A DNA stretch of 10,382 bases from Methanobacteriaceae archaeon (GTDB taxonomy: Archaea; Methanobacteriota; Methanobacteria; Methanobacteriales; Methanobacteriaceae): assembly GCA_030693105.1 (NCBI GenBank), contig JAUYBK010000209.1:1-10382 (forward strand), in the 5' to 3' direction. The notes below the pieces were generated by a model, which was given only the letters and a program-made list of their open reading frames with translations, did no database searches and was not told the DNA's origin. Within the stretch, counting starts at the first letter, position 1, and the number at the start of each line of letters is the position of its first letter. This document shows, piece after piece, positions 1 to 6,278 of this stretch. Made by a program: the position numbers and the translations under genes.

Positions 1-599
1 GGATAGATGCCTTGAAAGAAATTGATCTTGAAATTAAAAAAAAATCTTTAACACTTATTATAGGCCCTTCTGGTTCTGGTAAAAGCACTCTACTAAATCT
101 TGCAAGCTTAATGGATACTCCTACCCGGGGAAAAATCTTAATTAGAGGAAAAGATACTTCAAAAATGTCTAAATCCGAAAGAATCAGAATCCGGCGGAAC
201 CAAATAGGAATCATATACCAACGGGATAGCCTACTTCCATATTTAACCATTCTGGAAAATGTTATGGTCCCCATGGTTGCAAAAGACCAAAAAAAGGCCG
301 TGAAAATACTTAAAATAGTTGGTTTATCACATATAAGCAAATTTCCAGATGAAATTTCTAGGGCAGACCAGCAGAGAGTTGCTCTTTCAAGGGCAGTAAT
401 TAATAATCCTTCTCTTTTATTAGCTGATGAACCAACCGGAGAATTAAATTCAGAGGATACCGAAAAAATCATAAATTTGATAAAAGATGTTGGAAATAAA
501 TGCGCCGTTTTAATTGCTTCCAATAATCCGGATTTAGGTAAATACTGTGACAATATACTATCTCTTAAAGATGGAATATTAATGGGAAATCCTAACTAG
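1..599 (+). CDS. ABC transporter ATP-binding protein, MacB/LolD type, 5'-truncated by the window edge, with degenerate motifs
   Basis: This is the nucleotide-binding subunit of a MacB/LolD/FtsE-type ABC transporter, which normally pairs with an FtsX-like permease at the inner face of the membrane. The frame is open from base 3 (Ile-Asp-Ala-Leu-Lys-Glu-Ile), so the TTG at 12 is internal and the true start lies left of the window. Visible motifs are Walker A GPSGSGKST, a Q-loop Gln in IIYQRDSLLP, and Walker B LLLADEPTG with its catalytic Glu (429-431). Three other motifs are not canonical. The signature reads ISRADQQR instead of LSGGQQQR (354-377). The D-loop reads ELNS instead of NLDS (441-452). 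The H-loop His is Asn (522-524, in ASNNPD). Nucleotide could still bind, but the composite ATPase site looks impaired. No permease is visible; it may lie upstream. The family is sure; activity is doubtful. Confidence 0.9.
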   Translation, partial: IDALKEIDLEIKKKSLTLIIGPSGSGKSTLLNLASLMDTPTRGKILIRGKDTSKMSKSERIRIRRNQIGIIYQRDSLLPYLTILENVMVPMVAKDQKKAVKILKIVGLSHISKFPDEISRADQQRVALSRAVINNPSLLLADEPTGELNSEDTEKIINLIKDVGNKCAVLIASNNPDLGKYCDNILSLKDGILMGNPN

Positions 600-612
600 A
601 ATTTAACAAACG

Positions 613-633
613 CAAGCTTAGTTTTTTAGATTT
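613..633 (+). terminator. Possible T-rich terminator after the ABC gene
   Basis: A T6 run starts about 20 bp after the stop codon of the ABC gene. Oligo-T tracts alone can end transcription in archaea. There is no strong hairpin, so this is a weak call. Confidence 0.3.
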
Positions 634-662
634 AAGAAATTTTAAGATAATTAAACATTCTA

Positions 663-706
663 CAGGAGGGCAGGAATAAACCCTCTAATAAAAAAAAAGA
701 AAAATT
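663..706 (-). terminator. ppcA: Oligo-T terminator downstream of PEP carboxylase
   Basis: On the minus strand, just past the PEP carboxylase stop, the sequence has two T-rich runs (about 704-688). They are followed by a GAGGG / CCCTC inverted repeat with a 10-nt loop (about 665-685). Archaeal terminators rely mainly on the U-rich run, which is present. The site lies between convergent genes and probably protects both. Confidence 0.45.
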
Positions 707-717
707 AATTCAAATCA

Positions 718-2181
718 TTATCCTAAGAATTGACGCCTATTTGCTGCTCTTAAAACTAGTTCGGGGATTGTATCAACTTCATTTTTACATACAAATTCGG
801 TTAATTGGCCTGTGATTTCTTTATGTGTTTGATCCACCTCATAATCAATAAATTTTAACTTATTTTTTATAGATTCTGGTAATAATGGAGAATCAATATT
901 TAAATAGCGCAGTGCGTCTTTTAAGTCATAGTTTAAATTTAAATAATTTTCATTAAGGAAAGAAACGTCATCCTCATCCAATGCATTTAAACCAAATATT
1001 TCCGGAGGTAAGCCCAGGGAATATAGGGCACATGTAAATGAGATGGCTCGGGGTAAAGAGACTCCATCAATATTTCTAGAATAACCAAACAAACCAATAT
1101 GTAATTTTCTTTTTCTCCTACTTGGAGTACTTTTTGCTACTTTATTAATAAAAGGAGCTAAATCCAATATTTGTTTCTGATATTCTTGACTGTATTTATT
1201 TATTATATCCAGAAACTTTTCTTCATCTACTTCCAAAGGTTTTGAAGTTTTTCTGGACTTTATTTTTCCAATGGCCTTAACAACTTCATCAGTAGGATTA
1301 TCATACTTAAATGAGGATTGAACTGTAAAGGTATGTACACTTGGATATTCCTTTGCTAAGCTTTCTACCGTGCTTGGTTTCAAATTTCCCCTCAAGGGAG
1401 CCGAACCTACCCCTAGGATAGGAAAGATTTCAACGCCAATATCCTCCGATAACAAATTCAAGTTATTAAGAGCTAGCTTATTCAATAAAACGGCACTAAC
1501 CAAACCATAATTCATAGCAGGATCTGATCTGGCCAGAAATACTCGCTGATAATCAACGTTCTTATCATTTAGATATTTTCTGGTCATGTCATGTGCATGG
1601 AGCATTCCATCCATGTCTTCAAAAAGGGGGATTACATTGATTTTACTGGGCTTGAATTCACCAATCCAATCAGCAATTGTAATATCACCAGGTTTAAATG
1701 ATTTATTTTGTTTGCCAATAACAAAATCAACGTAATATCTATATATCCTGTCAATACACTGGTATGAAGCTGTCATAGGCAAAATTATCTCAAAAACCGG
1801 AACTATATCTTCCCCATAAAATAATTTTGCCGCATCAAAGGACCTAGGTATGCTTTCTAAAGTTTCCAGCAAAATTTTTGCTTCAGCTTTCTCTACTGTG
1901 GGGTTAGGAACCCGCAGAGTAACGAAATAATCTTCACCTAATTTTTTTTCATTAAAAAACAGCCCATATTTGCTTAAAAGTTTTTTAACGACATAATTGT
2001 CTACTTCTTTCCCTTCACAATCCCACATTTGCTCATCACAACCCAACTGGGAAAAGACATAAAATGCCTCAGCTATTTCGTCTTCACCACCTATTTCAGG
2101 GGATGATGAAAAAAAAGGACTGTTTACATTATCCGGATGCTGAGTACTCATACATTTGGGAATCATCTTCTTGGGAATCAT
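718..2181 (-). CDS. ppcA: Phosphoenolpyruvate carboxylase, archaeal type
   Basis: It carboxylates phosphoenolpyruvate with HCO3- to give oxaloacetate and phosphate in the cytoplasm. In methanogens this is the anaplerotic entry to the incomplete TCA pathway and to aspartate and glutamate synthesis. The near-N-terminal CMSTQHPDN motif and the overall sequence fit the short archaeal PEPC family, which is about half the length of bacterial and plant enzymes. The frame is open to a GTG at 2205. However, GGAGGT at 2197-2192 sits 10 nt before the ATG at 2181, so I place the start there (487 residues). A second ATG at 2166 lies in a 15-bp tandem repeat that encodes MIPKK then MIPKC. The 5' end overlaps the upstream carbonic-anhydrase-like gene by about 53 bp, implying cotranscription and possibly coupled translation. 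Identity is very secure; the exact start is less so. Confidence 0.93.
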   Translation of the reverse strand: MIPKKMIPKCMSTQHPDNVNSPFFSSSPEIGGEDEIAEAFYVFSQLGCDEQMWDCEGKEVDNYVVKKLLSKYGLFFNEKKLGEDYFVTLRVPNPTVEKAEAKILLETLESIPRSFDAAKLFYGEDIVPVFEIILPMTASYQCIDRIYRYYVDFVIGKQNKSFKPGDITIADWIGEFKPSKINVIPLFEDMDGMLHAHDMTRKYLNDKNVDYQRVFLARSDPAMNYGLVSAVLLNKLALNNLNLLSEDIGVEIFPILGVGSAPLRGNLKPSTVESLAKEYPSVHTFTVQSSFKYDNPTDEVVKAIGKIKSRKTSKPLEVDEEKFLDIINKYSQEYQKQILDLAPFINKVAKSTPSRRKRKLHIGLFGYSRNIDGVSLPRAISFTCALYSLGLPPEIFGLNALDEDDVSFLNENYLNLNYDLKDALRYLNIDSPLLPESIKNKLKFIDYEVDQTHKEITGQLTEFVCKNEVDTIPELVLRAANRRQFLG

Positions 2182-2575
2182 CTTTTCTAATACCTCCAAC
2201 TTCACTTATTTTCTCAACTTCTAAGTATTCACTAACCCATATTCCAATCACTTGGCAAGAAAGAGTGTAGTTTTTTATTCGTTCTACTGCTTTTTTGATA
2301 TGTTTTTTTTGTACTTCTTCCTTAACTGAATTCGCAGCACAATCGAAATGCCCCACAATAAATATAGTGTTAGAATTATTTTTAGAAATGGAAATAGCCA
2401 ATCTTCGTAGAACATGTGATGGATCAAAATATTTACTAGCCAATAATCCATTCATACCCGCTTCAGTAATCATGTCCACATAGTCCACATCATAGTTTTG
2501 AGTAATCCAAGTTATGACTGGTATCTGAAATCTCCCATCAATACAATTTAAACAAGTTGCAAATTTCAATTCCAT
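2129..2575 (-). CDS. Small beta-carbonic-anhydrase-like zinc protein
   Basis: It has the two hallmark beta-carbonic-anhydrase motifs. The first is CIDGR (Cys11-x-Asp13-x-Arg15: zinc ligand plus Asp-Arg dyad). The second is HFDC (His76-x-x-Cys79: the other two zinc ligands). If active, it would interconvert CO2 and HCO3-. The core is only about 128 residues, shorter than typical beta enzymes (about 170-220), and the usual NAGN-like segment is replaced by AGMNG, so it is divergent. The ATG is preceded by AGAGGT with a 5-nt gap. Its last 17 codons overlap the PEPC start, and the acidic tail KDDSQEDDSQ is made by the tandem repeat there. PEPC uses bicarbonate, so the overlap suggests a substrate-supply role (inference). 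It could instead be a non-catalytic zinc-binding relative. Confidence 0.72.
   Translation of the reverse strand: MELKFATCLNCIDGRFQIPVITWITQNYDVDYVDMITEAGMNGLLASKYFDPSHVLRRLAISISKNNSNTIFIVGHFDCAANSVKEEVQKKHIKKAVERIKNYTLSCQVIGIWVSEYLEVEKISEVGGIRKDDSQEDDSQMYEYSASG
2150..2183 (-). repeat. 15-bp tandem duplication in the PEPC start/overlap region
   Basis: The minus strand reads AAGATGATTCCCAAG followed directly by AAGATGATTCCCAAA. Each copy carries an ATG. In the PEPC frame it gives MIPKK/MIPKC. In the overlapping carbonic-anhydrase-like frame it gives KDDSQ/EDDSQ. The unit is 15 bp, so both frames are preserved. Confidence 0.85.
2192..2197 (-). promoter_or_regulatory. Ribosome binding site that sets the PEPC start
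   Basis: The minus strand has GGAGGT inside the 3' end of the upstream coding frame, 10 nt before the ATG at 2181. It lies downstream of the GTG at 2205, which argues against that longer start. Confidence 0.6.
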
Positions 2576-2594
2576 TTTTAACCTCTAAATTTAA

Positions 2595-2711
2595 TTATAA
2601 TCTGTAATGATATTCCAATATGGCTAAAATTTTAATACCTAATATGGTTAATGTAAATATAATTATTGGGCCTAAAGATGAAACCATGTCGTCTTTTTTA
2701 ATTTTATACAT
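2595..2711 (-). CDS. Putative 38-residue single-helix membrane protein
   Basis: An ATG-to-TAA frame encodes a charged N-terminus (MYKIKKDD). One strongly hydrophobic stretch follows, about residues 14-32 (starting GPIIIFTLTIL), and then a short polar tail ending HYRL. This is the layout of a single-pass small membrane protein. A purine-rich GGGATGAT lies just before the ATG, a moderate ribosome site. It ends 19 bp before the carbonic-anhydrase-like ATG on the same strand and lies between the best TATA-like box and that gene, so it would share the transcript. I do not recognise a family. Its length and context support a real gene, but a chance reading frame in AT-rich DNA remains possible. Confidence 0.5.
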   Translation of the reverse strand: MYKIKKDDMVSSLGPIIIFTLTILGIKILAILEYHYRL

Positions 2712-2797
2712 CGAATCATCCCTTAATCTTTATTGATGAAGAAATGTTCCTGTAATAGAGGAAATTTTTTCATCTAATTATCATGTTTAATTATTAT

Positions 2798-2806
2798 AAT
2801 ATATAA
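2798..2806 (-). promoter_or_regulatory. Candidate TATA box for the small protein / CA-like / ppcA cluster
   Basis: The minus strand reads TTATATATT, close to the methanogen box A. It would place the start of transcription near 2775-2780, about 65 nt before the 38-residue reading frame. The surrounding DNA is very AT-rich, so alternatives exist. Confidence 0.35.
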
Positions 2807-3114
2807 TCTTTTATAACTATATCTGTTCTTATGTTGCTAAAATTCGATTATGAGTCTCTTTGGTCATGAATCAGAATATATTTCATTATTTAGACTATTA
2901 AGAAGTATATAATTCCTTTTTATTAAATTTACCGATTAAATAATAGTAATAGTTTTTAAATTGGTTATGAAAATGTACTTTTAAAAACTAAACCCTTTGA
3001 ATCGAATTAAAAGAAAAAATATGGTTTCAAAACCCCCCTTGCTAACAACATCAAAAATAGGCGGGTTTATGAGAAAATATTTCAAATTAATTTCAAATTC
3101 TAAAGGTATGATTA

Positions 3115-3129
3115 TTCGTTTTAAACGAA
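3115..3129. repeat. Short perfect inverted repeat after the DUF454 gene
   Basis: TTCGTTT and AAACGAA flank a single central base, 13 bp beyond the DUF454 stop codon on the minus strand. It could contribute to 3'-end formation or bind a dimeric protein; there is no clear U-tract. Confidence 0.35.
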
Positions 3130-3142
3130 AGAATGTGTGCAG

Positions 3143-3472
3143 TTACCGCCACGCCCACGATTTTAGTAATATAAAAAGATGATTTTGATTGAAAAAAACG
3201 ATGGACACCATTAACATGACCCATAAAAATAAAATACTGTTCAATTTTACATCCCATGGTACACCTTGTTTAGTCTTATAATTTTCTATATAACTTGCAA
3301 AGTAGCGGTTGTTTGAAATCCATCTCTCTGCTTTCTTTGAACTTTTGGTAAAACAAAAAAATGAAACTAAAACAAAGTGGGTGGTGGGTAGTAGGGGAAT
3401 AACCACTCCCACTGCACCAATACCCAATAAAGTCGCCCCTAAGCTCAAGAAAAATAATCTTTGAGCTTCCAT
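3143..3472 (-). CDS. DUF454 / YbaN-family inner-membrane protein
   Basis: The pattern is a hydrophobic N-terminal helix, then GVVIPLLPTTHFVLVSFFCF (residues 22-41), then a charged segment KSSKKAERWISNNRYF. A short basic loop (YKTKQGVPWDVK) and a C-terminal helix of about residues 77-95 follow. This is the characteristic layout of the YbaN family: small proteins (about 110-130 residues) with IPLLPTTPF-like and serine/lysine-rich motifs. Function is not established in the family. It has 109 residues and looks complete. The ATG is preceded only by a weak GGGATAA. It lies 62 bp downstream of AfpA on the same strand, so it may be read through from that gene. Confidence 0.8.
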   Translation of the reverse strand: MEAQRLFFLSLGATLLGIGAVGVVIPLLPTTHFVLVSFFCFTKSSKKAERWISNNRYFASYIENYKTKQGVPWDVKLNSILFLWVMLMVSIVFFNQNHLFILLKSWAWR

Positions 3473-3534
3473 TAATTATCCCATTAAACTTTTTTAAAAA
3501 TGATTCATATTAAGTTTAATTATGTTTAGAGTTA

Positions 3535-4092
3535 TTAAACGAAGTATTTCTCAAATACATCCCCAATATCTTCCGGTTCTTTTATTATAAAGGTGTCATA
3601 CATTTTAGACAGTTTTTTCACGTGGTCCACATCTTCTTTTCTGATGGTGATTTTTAAATCCTTCCCATCCGGGAGTTGGGTAATGGTTACTCCTTCTTCG
3701 TAGTCAGAGGGCAGTATATAGAGGGGGACATCTGCCTTCTGACCCATAATCGCTGCATTGGAAATTAAGGTGTCCCCCATTCTCATGGCTATTTTGGCTA
3801 CAGTGTTGGAGGTAGTGGGGGCTATTAACATAAATTCATACTTACCTAATTGAATATTACCCGCTAAAAATGGTGCATTTGCATTAATTTCCACCCAAAC
3901 TTTATCAAAATTCGTTTCTATATCACTGGATATCCCGTAATATTTTACCACTTGATCTCCAGATTTTGAGATAAAAACTTCTATATCCACCTTGTCTTCG
4001 TACTCTTTTTTTATTTTCTTCATTACCTTCATTGTTTCCAGTATTTTATCACCGGCACCGGTAATTCCCCAGGCAATCTTCCTCTTTCCCAT
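3535..4092 (-). CDS. afpA: Archaeoflavoprotein AfpA-type FMN protein
   Basis: It belongs to the flavoprotein (UbiX/PPC-decarboxylase-like Rossmann) superfamily. AfpA of Archaeoglobus is an FMN protein that takes electrons from ferredoxin; related methanogen proteins are linked to dihydromethanopterin reduction. Visible features are the N-terminal ITGAGDK loop (residues 10-16) and the hallmark APTTSNTVAKIA segment (91-102), both expected to contact FMN phosphate or the isoalloxazine. It has 185 residues, no Cys and no fused iron-sulfur domain. This favours AfpA over the larger ferredoxin-domain dihydromethanopterin reductase. The ATG is preceded by GAGGGAG with a 7-nt gap. It sits downstream of catalase, but a hairpin plus T-tract separates them. 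Physiological role uncertain. Confidence 0.83.
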   Translation of the reverse strand: MGKRKIAWGITGAGDKILETMKVMKKIKKEYEDKVDIEVFISKSGDQVVKYYGISSDIETNFDKVWVEINANAPFLAGNIQLGKYEFMLIAPTTSNTVAKIAMRMGDTLISNAAIMGQKADVPLYILPSDYEEGVTITQLPDGKDLKITIRKEDVDHVKKLSKMYDTFIIKEPEDIGDVFEKYFV

Positions 4093-4126
4093 GTTGAAAC
4101 TCCCTCAAATCTTTTAAAGAAATTAA

Positions 4127-4153
4127 AATAAAAAAAGCTAGGTTAATCACCTA
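4127..4153 (-). terminator. Hairpin plus oligo-T terminator of the catalase gene
   Basis: On the minus strand TAGGT and ACCTA flank a 5-nt loop (4153-4139), followed after GC by T7 (4136-4130). This ends catalase transcription about 60 bp after its stop. It also overlaps a TATA-like TATTTAAAT (4162-4154), which could be the promoter of the AfpA gene. The two units may therefore be closely packed. Confidence 0.5.
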
Positions 4154-4210
4154 ATTTAAATATTTTCTTTCCCTACAATTGCATGACATCTAGTCACTTA
4201 AAATGTTATT

Positions 4211-5723
4211 CTAGCTCTTTTTTGCTTCTACTCGTTCTTCCTGAGTCATTGACACCAATTCTTTCACACGGGTAACATCAAGACCAATACTTTCCGCCCC
4301 CCGGGTTCCATACTCTACATCACATTTGTAGAATAGAGATGCTTGTCGGTATTGAATGTTTTCTTTAGCATCAAATAAGTGGTCTGCTATATTTGAAACC
4401 AGGTTAGTTTTAGCCTCATCATCCAAAACCCTCCGGTAAAGTTCACCGGCCTGAACGAAATCGACATCTTCAGTTGGCCGGGTGTGTCTGTCAATAATGG
4501 CCTGAACCTCGACAACCGGAGGATTAAATGAAATATCTGGCTCGGGGCCGTTCATGGTATTAGGGTAGTAGTTCGGCCCTGATCCTCCATTATCATCCAT
4601 CGTCATAGGACCATCCCGCTGGTAATTAGCTATCTTCGCATTTTTAGCTCTGTTAACGGGAATTTGATGGTGATTAGGGCCTAATCTATGACGTTGAGTG
4701 TCTTCATAAGAGAACAGCCTTCCCTGTAAGAGCCGGTCCGGTGAGGGTCCTATTCCCGGTACGAAGTTTGATGGTGCAAAGGCCGCCTGTTCTCCTTCTG
4801 CAAAGAAATTTTCCGGTGCCCGGTTTATAACCATCTTTCCTAAGGGGATTAAAGGATAGTTTCCGTGATACCAGACCTTGGTGATGTCAAATGGATCGAA
4901 TTTGTATTCTTTGGCTTCCTCTGGTGTCATTATCTGGACGTAAACTGTCCACTCTGGATAATCACCTGATTCAAGGGCATCGTAAAGGTCTTCGGTGGCA
5001 TGTTTAGGGGTTTCTCCTGCCATCTTTACCGCTTCATCAATTAGTGAAGGTTTTGTTGCCAAGAACTGATTTAAAATGTACTTTAACTCATACGTATTCA
5101 CCTTCTTGGTTGTACCACATGAAGGTGTGGCTGGAGAAGCCATCCATGTGTCGGAAGGAGTAAGGGGTTCCCCTATCTGAAAAGAGGATGCTTACTTGAT
5201 GTACAGATTCGGGAGTTAATGAAAGGAAGTCCCAAAACATGTCCGCGTCCGGCAAGTTAGTTTTCGGGTTCCTCTTTTGGGTGTGTATAAAATCAGGGAA
5301 TTTTATGGCGTCTCTGACAAAAAATATGGGAGTATTGTTTCCAACCAGATCGTAGTTTCCTTCTTCGGTGTAGAACTTCACAGCAAACCCCCGGGGGGGG
5401 GGTCGCGTGCCGTATCGGGTGACCCGCGTTCTCCTCCTAATGTTGAAAATCTTACAAAAACTTCAGTTTTTTTACCAATTTCTGATAAGAAATTTGCTCG
5501 GGTATAATTCGAAAGATCGTGGGTTACTTCAAAATATCCGTAAGCCCCGGCACCTTTGGCGTGTACCACACGTTCGGTTATTCTTTCCCTATCAAAATGT
5601 GCTAATTTCTCTATTAAATGAACATCTTGAAGCAGAGTATAGCTGGATCCTTCGCCGGTGGTTATTGATGCCTGATCATTGGGAACCGGATGTCCCTTGT
5701 TAGTTGTATTTTTTTTCTGTCAC
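4211..5723 (-). pseudogene. katA: Monofunctional heme catalase, disrupted by three insertions and one nonsense codon
   Basis: Conceptual repair gives a clade-3-like catalase that would split H2O2 to water and O2. The catalytic His lies in RVVHAKGAGAYG and the distal Asn in GNNTPIFFVRD. The proximal Tyr lies in RLFSYEDTQRHRLGPN, followed by NHHQIPVNR. The GTG start at 5723 has GGGGGAGA five bases upstream. Lesions in reading order are these. (1) A8 at 5711-5718 where seven fit the frame. (2) C10 (minus strand, 5391-5400) where C5 encodes the expected Asp-Pro-Arg-Gly. (3) TGA at 5090-5088 in place of the conserved Trp before VK-HFK. (4) One extra T around 5039-5042. Removing the 7 extra bases leaves 1506 bp, exactly 501 residues, the usual family length. 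The rest is well conserved, so inactivation is recent, or slippage or sequencing error contributes. Confidence 0.88.
5386..5400. repeat. C5G10 homopolymer block inside catalase
   Basis: The plus strand reads CCCCC directly followed by ten G. The catalase frame requires only five bases in the second run, so five have been added, shifting the frame. A run of ten G:C pairs is exceptional in this AT-rich window and is the kind of tract prone to slippage. Confidence 0.85.
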
Positions 5724-5728
5724 AATGT

Positions 5729-5735
5729 CTCCCCC
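5729..5735 (-). promoter_or_regulatory. Ribosome binding site of the catalase gene
   Basis: The minus strand has GGGGGAG five bases before the GTG at 5723. It supports that start even though the following A8 tract throws the frame off within four codons. Confidence 0.55.
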
Positions 5736-5750
5736 GTTATTATAAACTTC

Positions 5751-5801
5751 GTTCTATATAGAACTTAGTTCTATATAAGTTTTAGTACTATATGTTTTTA
5801 T
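5751..5801. promoter_or_regulatory. Triple 17-bp-spaced operator-like repeats in the catalase/regulator divergent promoter
   Basis: GTTCTATATA starts at 5751 and again at 5768, and GTACTATATG starts at 5785, so the period is exactly 17 bp. The first copy extends into a perfect 14-bp palindrome GTTCTATATAGAAC (5751-5764). A weaker GTTATTATAAACTT lies just before (5736-5749). The TATATA cores could also serve as TATA boxes in both directions: the middle copy is placed suitably for start sites near 5750 (catalase) and 5800 (regulator). Binding there would block both genes, as expected for a Fur/PerR-type autoregulated repressor. Binding is inferred. Confidence 0.65.
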
Positions 5802-5823
5802 TTAGGAGAGGCTAATTATATTC

Positions 5824-6210
5824 ATGGAAGGGAAATTACGGGAACAAAAAATTAAAATCACCCCCCAAAGGTTAGAGCTCATTAAAAAGCTAAAAGAATT
5901 AAAAAATACTCATCCGTCATTTAACAGAATCTACCTAGCAATTACAGAGATACATCCCAATGTAAGCCGTTCCACAGTACATGAAAATCTAAAACTACTG
6001 GTTGAAAAGGACTTTATAAGAAGCTTCCATTATAAAGGTGAAATTCACTATGAGATGAATCCTGAGCACCACGTAAACTTAGCTGAACCCAATGGAACTA
6101 TAAGGGATATTAAAAATGATAAGATCAGGAAAAAATTAGCGGAAATTGAAAAAATCATAAAGGAAGAAGAAGGGATAGAGATTAAAACTTTATTAATTAT
6201 TGTAGATTAA
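5824..6210 (+). CDS. Fur/PerR-family transcriptional regulator without cysteines
   Basis: The N-terminal winged helix is typical of Fur proteins: ITPQRLELIKKL (12-23), then the Arg-Ile-Tyr helix, then VSRSTVHENLKLLVEKDFI (47-65), matching the family's S-x-x-TVY-NL-x-L recognition helix. The dimerisation half keeps YEMNPEHHVNL (77-86) and GTIRDI (91-96). His30, His83 and Asp95 align with PerR metal ligands of Bacillus. There is no Cys in 128 residues, so the structural CxxC zinc sites are absent. Placement divergent from catalase argues for a peroxide-sensing PerR role, in which metal-catalysed oxidation of His would release DNA. AGGAGAGG lies about 12 nt before the ATG. It is intact, unlike its presumed target. 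A different metal or signal is possible. Confidence 0.82.
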   Translation: MEGKLREQKIKITPQRLELIKKLKELKNTHPSFNRIYLAITEIHPNVSRSTVHENLKLLVEKDFIRSFHYKGEIHYEMNPEHHVNLAEPNGTIRDIKNDKIRKKLAEIEKIIKEEEGIEIKTLLIIVD

Positions 6211-6238
6211 TTTAAAGTGTTTATTATGGTTTAATCTA

Positions 6239-6247
6239 GATATAAAT
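6239..6247 (+). promoter_or_regulatory. TATA box of the membrane protein / DUF2769 unit
   Basis: GATATAAAT would place transcription start near 6265-6270. That is after the upstream ATG at 6258 but before the ATG at 6279. It is therefore evidence for the shorter start and for a nearly leaderless mRNA, consistent with the absence of a ribosome site. Confidence 0.45.
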
Positions 6248-6278
6248 CCTTAAATATATGTTAATCCGTATTATTAAT

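Larger units (their letters stand above)
2712..3142. other. AT-rich intergenic stretch, no convincing gene
   Basis: It lies downstream of the DUF454 gene and upstream of the small membrane protein, both on the minus strand. I see no protein-like frame: a plus-strand frame from a TTG at 2997 overlaps the DUF454 end and has no ribosome site or recognisable motif. It holds the cluster promoter, a perfect 7-bp-arm palindrome TTCGTTTTAAACGAA (3115-3129) just past the DUF454 stop, and an imperfect stem of AAACCCCCC (3030-3038) with GGCGGGTTT (3060-3068). Confidence 0.5.

Noticed and set aside
2064..2483. Two plus-strand reading frames opposite PEPC and the CA-like gene
   Set aside because: Both lie over conserved coding on the minus strand and have no supporting motif.
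2997..3182. 61-residue plus-strand reading frame from a TTG
   Set aside because: No ribosome site or recognisable motif, composition typical of AT-rich noncoding DNA, and its end overlaps the DUF454 gene on the other strand.
5277..5703. Two plus-strand reading frames across the catalase 5' half
   Set aside because: The minus strand encodes conserved catalase segments here; the plus frames arise because the gene is shifted.
5751..5801. CRISPR-like interpretation of the 17-bp period repeats
   Set aside because: The repeat is only about 10 bp, with no distinct spacers, and lies exactly in a divergent promoter next to a DNA-binding regulator.
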